Part shown: positions 57,054 to 64,000 of the stretch, in pieces
Layout: each line of letters opens with the position of its first letter
How positions within the stretch are numbered: the stretch's first letter is position 1
Source: Apilactobacillus zhangqiuensis
GTDB lineage: Bacteria > Bacillota > Bacilli > Lactobacillales > Lactobacillaceae
Direction: 5' to 3'
Assembly: GCF_019656215.1 (NCBI RefSeq)
Contig: NZ_BPLK01000003.1
Coordinates: forward strand, 62,001-126,000
Length of the DNA: 64,000 bases
Notes under the pieces: model-generated
Told to the model about the DNA's origin: nothing
Databases searched by the model: none
The model's input: the letters and a program-made list of their open reading frames with translations, nothing else
Program-made: the position numbers and the translations under genes

Positions 57054-58151
57054 TCACCTGTATGCATTAAAACTAATTTGCGTTAATTTGTCGTATAACT
57101 GGTTAGCTATTTGATTGTCTTGAGCCGTCTTGTATAAATCATCAATCAATCCGGAATCATTAATCACCATTCTAGCAATCGCATATTGACCATCCTGACT
57201 CAATAAATCGATATATTTGTTTAAACGAAAACAATAATCATCACTTATGACTGATATGGATTTAACGTAATCACTAACCAGTGATTGTTTGGTTACCTCG
57301 TCTTGCTTAGTTAACTTAGCCACTACAGTTTCTAACTCATCAGTTAAATCAATTTCATTATCACTTGATTGGCTAATATTTTTAACAAATACTTCCGCAA
57401 TTGACAAACCCACATTTCCAGAAATCACTTCGGTTAAAATAGCTAAATCATAATTATTAATATCTTGATTCAAAATATTTGAAACACGGTGCCATGCTCT
57501 AGGAGTCGGTTTAATATAATCATTGCTATGATCTAAAAATGATGGATTATCAGCGATAAAATCAATAACTTGTTGATTAACCCCATTATCTTTTGCCCAA
57601 TTCAACCAATCGTTGACATCCGTTTGCATGTTAATACGCACGGTTCTATCGGTAATGGCGTCATCACTTGCATATACGTCGTAATTATTCATATCATCTG
57701 GGTTTTCAGCAATAATAATATGGACTTGTTCTGGTAATACCACAGAATTAATACGGCGTTGTAATACTAGATTCATTAATTCACTTTGTACATCAGTGGT
57801 GCCACGATTAAATTCATCTAAAAACCAATATATTGGCGTCTCTGGATGTTCTTCAGCATATTTAATAATTTCAATGATGGTGTGAGAATAACCAAATTTA
57901 ACATCTGCTAATGTGCCATACTTATCAGTCTCAATAAACGAATTATCAGTTAATGGTGGAACAGGAATTGCCAAATCACCTTTTTCTGACAAACTAACCA
58001 CCGTAGTGAATAATTTGGCATGATTTTGCTGTGCTAATTGATTTACTAATGCAGATTTTCCAATTCCGGCAGGTCCGACAATATTTGCGACTGAACCACT
58101 TTTCTCAATTAAATCTACTGCTTTCATTGTTTTAGTAAAACCTAATGCCAT
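57054..58151 (-). CDS. MoxR-type AAA+ ATPase
   Basis: 365 aa. Walker A is GPAGIGKSALVNQ (near residue 25), Walker B is IYWFLDEFNRGTTDVQSELMNL, then sensor elements IIAENPDD and a winged lid with PTPRAWHRVSNIL. The ATG at 58151 has GGAGGG at seven bases. A strong terminator hairpin lies directly before this site, after ffh. It is the first gene of a three-gene cassette with the VWA protein. Confidence 0.88.
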   Translation of the reverse strand: MALGFTKTMKAVDLIEKSGSVANIVGPAGIGKSALVNQLAQQNHAKLFTTVVSLSEKGDLAIPVPPLTDNSFIETDKYGTLADVKFGYSHTIIEIIKYAEEHPETPIYWFLDEFNRGTTDVQSELMNLVLQRRINSVVLPEQVHIIIAENPDDMNNYDVYASDDAITDRTVRINMQTDVNDWLNWAKDNGVNQQVIDFIADNPSFLDHSNDYIKPTPRAWHRVSNILNQDINNYDLAILTEVISGNVGLSIAEVFVKNISQSSDNEIDLTDELETVVAKLTKQDEVTKQSLVSDYVKSISVISDDYCFRLNKYIDLLSQDGQYAIARMVINDSGLIDDLYKTAQDNQIANQLYDKLTQISFNAYR

Positions 58152-58164
58152 ACAAATCCCTCCT

Positions 58165-58200
58165 AAAAAAGACACAACTACCCAGGGTAATTATGCCTTT
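58165..58200 (-). terminator. Terminator/attenuator between ffh and moxR
   Basis: Minus strand stem of about 16 bp, AAAGGCATAATTACC with GGTAGTTGTGTCTTT (three G-U pairs), 3-nt loop, then T6. The moxR ribosome binding site AGGAGGGA begins at once after the T-run. On the + strand the wobbles become mismatches, so it is specific for the minus transcript. Confidence 0.8.
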
Positions 58201-58204
58201 TCCG

Positions 58205-59683
58205 TTATTTACGCTTTTTGTTACGTTTGCGCTTGTTTTTATTCATTTTCTTACTAATTTTTCTACTCATGCGTTTCATTGCCATTTGAGATAGCTTGCC
58301 ACCAAGGCCGCCACCCATTCCTGGCATTGAAGGCATTCCATCCATGCCCATGTTACCCATCATTTGTTCCATACCAGACATGTTACCGTTAGACATCTTA
58401 TTCATCATGTCTTTCATTTGATTAAATTGCTTAATCATACGGTTAACTTCTTGGATTGGGCGTCCACATCCACGTGAGATACGACGTCTTCTTGATGGAT
58501 TTAATAAATCAGGGTTATTACGTTCTTCATATGTCATTGAGTAAATAATTGCCTTAATGTGTTCTAAATCCTTAGGATCCATATTAACGTTCTTCAAGGC
58601 AGGATTGTTAGCCATCCCTGGAATCATCTTCATGATTTCATCCAAAGGTCCCATCTTTTGAATTTGTTCTAATTGATCCAAGAAATCTTCAAATCCAAAA
58701 GTATTGTTTTGCATTTTTTCAGCTAATTCTTTGGCTTGCTTTTCATCATAATCGTTTTGAGTCTTTTCGATTAATGATAGGATATCACCCATTCCAAGGA
58801 TACGAGATGCCATACGGTCTGGATGGAAGACATCAAGTGCTTCCATCTTTTCACCTTGTCCGACAAACTTGATTGGCTTTTGAGTTACTTCACGAATTGA
58901 AAGAGCAGCACCACCACGGGTGTCACCATCTAACTTAGTTAAAACAACACCGGTAATGTCTAATGCATCGTTAAAACCTTCAGCAGTGTTAACGGCATTT
59001 TGACCAGTCATTGCATCAACAACCAATAGAATTTCATCGGGATGAGTTAATTCCTTAATGTTCTTTAGTTCATCCATTAAGGTTTCATCAATTTGTAGAC
59101 GACCAGCAGTATCGATTAATACATAGTCATTATGGTCTTCTTTGGCTTTAGCCATCCCATTTCTAACAATTTCAACTGGATCTACATCAGTACCTTGTTG
59201 GAAAACAGGAGCATCAATTTGTTTACCAACTGTTTCCAATTGGTCAATGGCAGCTGGACGGTAAACGTCGGCTGCGATTAGTAATGGACGAGCATTTTCT
59301 TCTTTTTTAAGTTTTAATGCTAATTTACCAACAGTGGTAGTTTTACCTGCCCCTTGTAAACCAGCCATCATAATTACAGTTGGAATCTTTTCAGATTTGT
59401 TCAATGGGACTGCTTCTTCACCCATTGTCTTAGTTAATTCTTCATTAACAATCTTTACGATTTGTTGAGCAGGATTTAATCCTTCCAATACTTCCGCTCC
59501 ACGAGAACGTTCTTGGACACGCTTAACAAAATTTCTTACAACTGTGAAGTTAACATCGGCTTCAAGTAAAGCAAGTCTAATTTCACGCATAGTTTCTCTT
59601 AAGTCAGCTTCAGAAACTTTTCCTTTTCCACGTAAATTACGCATTGCTTTTTGAAGACGTTCTGTTAATCCTTCAAATGCCAT
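58205..59683 (-). CDS. ffh: Signal recognition particle protein Ffh
   Basis: 492 aa. N domain, then the G domain with GLQGAGKTTTVGKLA, DTAGRLQID and TKLDGDTRGGAALSI, then a methionine-rich M domain. In the RNA-binding SGS motif, the usual G-S-G reads G-C-G (RRISRGCGRPIQEVNRMI). The C-terminus ends in a Met/Gly-rich part and a lysine/arginine tail. Targets membrane proteins with FtsY; ylxM and ftsY lie upstream. Confidence 0.96.
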   Translation of the reverse strand: MAFEGLTERLQKAMRNLRGKGKVSEADLRETMREIRLALLEADVNFTVVRNFVKRVQERSRGAEVLEGLNPAQQIVKIVNEELTKTMGEEAVPLNKSEKIPTVIMMAGLQGAGKTTTVGKLALKLKKEENARPLLIAADVYRPAAIDQLETVGKQIDAPVFQQGTDVDPVEIVRNGMAKAKEDHNDYVLIDTAGRLQIDETLMDELKNIKELTHPDEILLVVDAMTGQNAVNTAEGFNDALDITGVVLTKLDGDTRGGAALSIREVTQKPIKFVGQGEKMEALDVFHPDRMASRILGMGDILSLIEKTQNDYDEKQAKELAEKMQNNTFGFEDFLDQLEQIQKMGPLDEIMKMIPGMANNPALKNVNMDPKDLEHIKAIIYSMTYEERNNPDLLNPSRRRRISRGCGRPIQEVNRMIKQFNQMKDMMNKMSNGNMSGMEQMMGNMGMDGMPSMPGMGGGLGGKLSQMAMKRMSRKISKKMNKNKRKRNKKRK

Positions 59684-59697
59684 TTATTTCACCACTT

Positions 59698-60039
59698 TCA
59701 TTTTTCTTCAGTTATTTCTAAATCATCAACTAATTGATTTAGTTTATCGTCATTTGGATAGTTATCCTTAACATAATTTCTAATTGCATCAGTTTGATCA
59801 TTTCGTTTTACAAAATCTGCATACAAGTGAAGCTGTTCTTCATATTTTTCCAGAATTACTTCTGTCCTTCTTATATTATCATACACAGCCTGCCTACTTA
59901 CATTAAACTCCTCAGAAATTTCTCCTAATGAGTAATCATCGGCATAGTAAAGTTGAATATAACTGTCTTGCTTATTTGTTAATAATGGACGATAAAATTC
60001 GAATAATGAATTAATTCGATAATTTTTTTCCATTTCCAA
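59698..60039 (-). CDS. ylxM: YlxM/p13-like helix-turn-helix protein
   Basis: 113 aa. Sigma-70 region 4-like helix-turn-helix [32 protein letters not shown]. YlxM always stays next to ffh and binds the SRP in Gram-positive bacteria. It lies 14 bp before ffh and 25 bp after ftsY. Confidence 0.92.
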   Translation of the reverse strand: MEMEKNYRINSLFEFYRPLLTNKQDSYIQLYYADDYSLGEISEEFNVSRQAVYDNIRRTEVILEKYEEQLHLYADFVKRNDQTDAIRNYVKDNYPNDDKLNQLVDDLEITEEK

Positions 60040-60064
60040 TTAAATCAAGTCCTTTCAGTTCGAA

Positions 60065-61276
60065 CTATTTAATTAGACCCTTAAATAATCCATATACAAA
60101 ATCATTTGCGTTAAATTCTCTTAAATCTTCTACCTTTTCACCCAAACCAACATACTTAACCGGAACGTGTAGTTCGTTTCTAATTGCTAAGACAATTCCA
60201 CCCTTGGCAGTACCGTCTAACTTAGTCAGCACAATTCCAGAAACATTAGTTGTTTCTTTAAACAACTTGGCTTGGTTTAAAGCATTTTGACCTGTGGTTG
60301 AATCTAGGACCAATAGTACTTCATGAGGAGCATCTGGAATTTCTCTGGTTAAGACTTTCTTCATCTTGGCAAGTTCGTTCATCAAGTTAACCTTGTTTTG
60401 TAGTCTACCAGCAGTATCTACGAATAAAATATCATAATTTTCATCCTTAGCCTTATGAACTGCTTCATAAACCACTGCAGATGGATCACTTTGTTCAGGT
60501 TTCTTAACAATATCGACTCCATCACGTTTTGCCCATTCGTCTAGTTGTTGAATGGCACCAGCTCTAAAGGTATCGGCTGCGGCTAATAATACTTTCTTGC
60601 CTTGTTGTTTATACATATTAGCCATTTTACCAATGGTAGTGGTCTTACCAACACCATTAACACCAACAAATAAAATGACAGTTGGACCTTGATCAGCAAA
60701 ATGAATTTCAGTGTTTTCATCATTGCCACTTTGGTCATAGATATCAATCATCTTTTGAATGATAACGTTTTGGACATCGTCTTTGCTTTTGGCATTTTGT
60801 AATTTAACTTCATCCCTTAATTGGTCAGTTAAATTAACGGCCATATCAAAACCAACGTCTGATTCAATCAACGTATCTTCTAAATCTTCGAAGAAGTCTT
60901 CATCAACACTTCTAAAATTAGCAAACAAACGATTTAGTCGTTCACCAAATGTACTTCTTGATTTTTCTAGTCCTTCAGTAAACTTAGTTTGATCGTCTTC
61001 GACTGGCTTTTCATCAGAAGTTTGGTCTTCAACTGATTGTTTTTCAACTTTTTCATCATCAGCATTGTCTGATTCTTTTGAACTTTCCTCTTGATTAGAT
61101 GATTGTTGTTCTTCACTAGTTACGGTTTCTTGTTCACTAGTTTGTTTAACATCGTCATCTGTTTTTTGTTCATCATCAACAGGAGCATCAGTTTCAGTAT
61201 TCTTTACTCCTTCAGCTTTACTATTGTTGTTTTCTTCTTCGTTGTTACGCTTTTTAAAAATATCAAATAATCCCAT
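60065..61276 (-). CDS. ftsY: Signal recognition particle receptor FtsY
   Basis: 403 aa. The first about 95 residues are very acidic (Glu, Asp, Gln, Ser), the A domain. The NG domain has GVNGVGKTTTIGKMANMY, DTFRAGAIQQLDEW, DTAGRLQNK and TKLDGTAKGG. It takes SRP-ribosome complexes to the membrane. It follows smc by 3 bp, the usual smc-ftsY pair. Confidence 0.96.
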   Translation of the reverse strand: MGLFDIFKKRNNEEENNNSKAEGVKNTETDAPVDDEQKTDDDVKQTSEQETVTSEEQQSSNQEESSKESDNADDEKVEKQSVEDQTSDEKPVEDDQTKFTEGLEKSRSTFGERLNRLFANFRSVDEDFFEDLEDTLIESDVGFDMAVNLTDQLRDEVKLQNAKSKDDVQNVIIQKMIDIYDQSGNDENTEIHFADQGPTVILFVGVNGVGKTTTIGKMANMYKQQGKKVLLAAADTFRAGAIQQLDEWAKRDGVDIVKKPEQSDPSAVVYEAVHKAKDENYDILFVDTAGRLQNKVNLMNELAKMKKVLTREIPDAPHEVLLVLDSTTGQNALNQAKLFKETTNVSGIVLTKLDGTAKGGIVLAIRNELHVPVKYVGLGEKVEDLREFNANDFVYGLFKGLIK

Positions 61277-61279
61277 AGT

Positions 61280-64000
61280 TTATTCCTCCGCGGCATTAAA
61301 TTTGTTCAGGTTAGCTGTAACCACTTTAGAAACTCCGGAATTTTGCATGGTAACTCCATACAAGGTGTCGGCATAAACCATCGTTTCTTTTCTATGTGTA
61401 ATAACAATAAATTGAGTTCCATCATCTAGTTTAGTCATGTATCTAGCATATCTATCAACGTTTTCTGCATCCAAAGCAGATTCAGCTTCATCTAAGATAC
61501 TGAAAGGTACCGGCTTAACTTTTAACACAGCAAAAAGCAATGCAATAGCGGTTAATGCCTTTTCTCCTCCTGATAATAGGGACATATGACGATACTTCTT
61601 ACCAGGGGGTTGAGCCATAATTTCAATTCCAGTAGTTAACAAGTCATTTGGATCAGTTAGTAATAACTTCGCTTTTCCACCACCAAAAATTTCGTTATAA
61701 ACCTTTGAAAATTGGGTCGCAATCGCGTCAAAAGTATCTTTAAATTTCTTTTCAACGGTAACATCAATCTTGTTCATGGTATCAGTTAATTGTTGACTAG
61801 AATTTTTCAAATCGTCTGATTGTTGCACTAGGAATTCGTATCGTTTAGATACTTCCTTGTATTCATCAATAGCTGATACATTGACAACTCCTAAATGGTC
61901 AATTGAACGACTTAAATCATCAATATGAGCCTTAATATTATCAATAGTATCGTCAACTACAATATCATCAATCTCATTTAGATTAACTTCGTATTTACCA
62001 ATCAATTGTTGTTTTAGACTAGCAAGTTGCTTTTCCAATTGTTCAAACTTATTGGTTTGTTTATTTAGATAATTTTGTTGGTTAACTGAATCCATTGTCT
62101 GCTTATCAATTTGGTCTTCGACCTGCTTAATTTCAGATTGATGTTTTTCAATAGATTCTTTGCATTCTTGCAAATTACTTTGGATAACCTGAATTTGTTG
62201 GTTAACTAGCATAATTTCATCATCTTGATTTACTGAAAGCATGTTGTTACTAATTGCTTCGTTTAATTCATCGATGCTTTCTTTTTCATCATCAATATCG
62301 GCATCTAATCTGTCAAAATCTTCAATTAGATTTGCTTTTTGATCACGGAAATTAGATAGTTTTTCCTTCAACACAATTAACTTTTCACGAGTTGATTGTA
62401 TCTTTGAAGAGTTATTATCCTTCATTGATTCCAAAGTTTCAATCTTTTCTTGAATATCTTTAAATTTAGTTTGATTATTTACCAAATCAATATTCAATTG
62501 TTCTTTTAGCTTCTTGTTTTGACGTTGTTTTTCATCAATGTCATCATCAAACAATCCACCGTTAGACATTCTAATTGCCTTTAGTTCACGTTGTTTTCTG
62601 ACGAGAGATTCTTTGGCAAACGTCAATTTGTTATGAATTGAATCTAGTTGACCATCATATTGACGCTTATTGTCATAGAAAACATCAGACTTGGCATTTA
62701 GTTCCTTTAATTCATCCTGTAGTTCAACTAGTTTAGCTTCAGTTTGCTTAGCAACTTCTTGACTGTCCTTAAATTGCTTTTCTAACTCAGCTAACTTGTT
62801 CTTTTGAGTCAATACACCATCATATTGACGCTTATTAGAACCACCGGTAATAGAACCACCAGCGTTAACGATTTCACCGCTTAAAGTCACGATTCGGTTA
62901 GAATGTCTGATCTTATTACTAATTTCGGTTGCAGTATGTAAATCCTTAACGATTAAAACATTACCTAACAAGTGGCTAGTAACAGAACGTAGTTTGTCGT
63001 CAATTTGCACTAATTTATTTGCCACACCAATAAAACCATCACTATTTTGACAAGTGCTTAAAACGTTATTGTTAACACTGCGTTGCGAAATTTCGTTTAC
63101 GGGTAAGAAAGTTGCTCTTCCTAAACGGTTATCATTTAAGAACTTAACAGCTTGTCTGGCTGAAGCATTGTTAGCAACCACGATTTGTTGTAATTGATTA
63201 CCCAATGCAGTCTCAATTGCGGTCGTATATTCTGATGGAACTTTAATGAAATCAGATACTGATCCTAAAACACCATTTAACTGGTTCTTATTATTTAAGA
63301 CACTTTGTGCACCACGATAGAAGTTACTGTGATCGTTTTGCAAATTATTCAAACTATTGTATTTGATTTTTAGATTTTGCGTATCTTCTAATTGTTTGTA
63401 CCAAATAGATTGTTGTTCATCTACTTGTTTCTTAAGATTGTTAACTTGAGCTTGATAATCATTGAAATCACTTTGAACTTTTTGAACCTCTTCGTTCTTT
63501 TTGTCATATTCATGATTCAACTCTTCAACTGATTGCTCTAATTGGTTGATTTCGTCGTTAACACCAGAAATCTTTTGACGATTAGAATCATTTTGAACAT
63601 CAGCTTGTTTTTGTGTCTTTTCTAAATAAGTAGATTCATTGTTAACGTTAGCAATCTTTTGCATAATTGCTAGATATTCACCACGAGCATCTTCGTATTC
63701 TGATTTCTTATCAGCGATCATTTGATTAATCTTATCTTCATCGATTTCTTCAAGGTATTGTTTATGCTTAGCAATTTCTTGATTTAATTTATCGATTTTA
63801 GTATTGATTTCTTTTTCTTTAGATTGTAAATCAGCAACTTGAGAGTTTAATTTTTCTAAGTTAGATTTATGTTCTTTTAAGCTAGTCTTTTTAAACTCAA
63901 TTTCTTGTTTTGAAAGATTTTGTTGGCCGGATAACTGTTCAATCTTCTTGGAATAGTTTAAAAGATTATCTTGTTGTTCTTCTTTCTTAGTTAAAAGCAC
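61280..64000 (-). CDS. smc: Chromosome segregation protein SMC (C-terminal part, cut by window edge)
   Basis: 906 codons are in the window; the N-terminal ATPase head half lies outside. The sequence begins in the first coiled coil. The hinge is at about residues 230-395 of this fragment (GVLGSVSDFIKVPSEYTTAIETALG onward, with SGEIVNAGGSITGGS), followed by the returning coiled coil. The head at the end has the ABC signature LLSGGEKALTAIALLFAVL and Walker B PFSILDEAESALD. SMC with ScpAB loads at parS sites and compacts the chromosome. Confidence 0.96.
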   Translation of the reverse strand: MLLTKKEEQQDNLLNYSKKIEQLSGQQNLSKQEIEFKKTSLKEHKSNLEKLNSQVADLQSKEKEINTKIDKLNQEIAKHKQYLEEIDEDKINQMIADKKSEYEDARGEYLAIMQKIANVNNESTYLEKTQKQADVQNDSNRQKISGVNDEINQLEQSVEELNHEYDKKNEEVQKVQSDFNDYQAQVNNLKKQVDEQQSIWYKQLEDTQNLKIKYNSLNNLQNDHSNFYRGAQSVLNNKNQLNGVLGSVSDFIKVPSEYTTAIETALGNQLQQIVVANNASARQAVKFLNDNRLGRATFLPVNEISQRSVNNNVLSTCQNSDGFIGVANKLVQIDDKLRSVTSHLLGNVLIVKDLHTATEISNKIRHSNRIVTLSGEIVNAGGSITGGSNKRQYDGVLTQKNKLAELEKQFKDSQEVAKQTEAKLVELQDELKELNAKSDVFYDNKRQYDGQLDSIHNKLTFAKESLVRKQRELKAIRMSNGGLFDDDIDEKQRQNKKLKEQLNIDLVNNQTKFKDIQEKIETLESMKDNNSSKIQSTREKLIVLKEKLSNFRDQKANLIEDFDRLDADIDDEKESIDELNEAISNNMLSVNQDDEIMLVNQQIQVIQSNLQECKESIEKHQSEIKQVEDQIDKQTMDSVNQQNYLNKQTNKFEQLEKQLASLKQQLIGKYEVNLNEIDDIVVDDTIDNIKAHIDDLSRSIDHLGVVNVSAIDEYKEVSKRYEFLVQQSDDLKNSSQQLTDTMNKIDVTVEKKFKDTFDAIATQFSKVYNEIFGGGKAKLLLTDPNDLLTTGIEIMAQPPGKKYRHMSLLSGGEKALTAIALLFAVLKVKPVPFSILDEAESALDAENVDRYARYMTKLDDGTQFIVITHRKETMVYADTLYGVTMQNSGVSKVVTANLNKFNAAEE

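Overview
The window is a stretch of low-GC Firmicute chromosome. The gene set and local orders point to the Lactobacillaceae, probably a heterofermentative, insect- or flower-associated group such as Apilactobacillus or Fructilactobacillus; the genus is inference. Supporting signs are a mevalonate pathway operon, class B RNase P RNA, an ArlRS-like two-component system, a C69 dipeptidase, the gpsB-rnpB-ypsC and smc-ftsY-ylxM-ffh neighbourhoods, and AT-rich intergenic DNA. I see no insertion sequence, prophage, CRISPR array or tRNA.

The main landmark is a near-perfect palindrome at 18012-18039 that matches the Firmicute dif site, the XerCD site for chromosome dimer resolution. Gene orientation agrees: left of it 15 of 18 genes are on the + strand, and right of it 33 of 46 protein genes are on the - strand. 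The window therefore appears to span the replication terminus.

Left arm (1-18 kb): a two-component system, plsY, topoisomerase IV (parE-parC), a LysR regulator with pyrophosphatase ppaC, a PnuC-like transporter behind a candidate NAD+-II riboswitch, msrB-msrA, a secreted nuclease lipoprotein, a YdjM-like membrane protein, rqcH, degV, a PanE-like reductase, and a THF riboswitch driving folT and a glutathione peroxidase-like gene. Terminus zone (18-21.7 kb): dif, a GNAT acetyltransferase, a structured intergenic element, and five paralogous small membrane-anchored proteins of unknown function.

Right arm: the minus-strand run fhs-lspA-rluD-pyrR-carA-carB, in which both carbamoyl-phosphate synthase subunits have lost their catalytic residues. 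Then come ebsA, an RNase H-like gene, a DAO oxidoreductase, ypsC-rnpB-gpsB-ypsA facing recU-pbp1A, dnaD-tseB-dinG (the DinG helicase half is degenerate), the mevalonate operon mvk-mvaD-pmk-fni, two zinc-ribbon membrane proteins, an RNA methyltransferase, a HAD phosphatase, glpK, a tautomerase and pepD. The end holds the translation and secretion block rplS-trmD-rimM, khpA-rpsP, ffh-ylxM-ftsY-smc. It is interrupted between ffh and rpsP by a MoxR AAA ATPase / VWA protein / small-protein cassette that is separated by its own terminator and by a promoter for rpsP.

The most unusual points are the dif site, the paired CarA/CarB pseudoenzymes beside pyrR, the dead DinG helicase, the five-member paralog cluster beside dif, and two genes (rluD and ypsA-like) whose conserved N-termini seem to start at non-canonical AUU and AUC codons.
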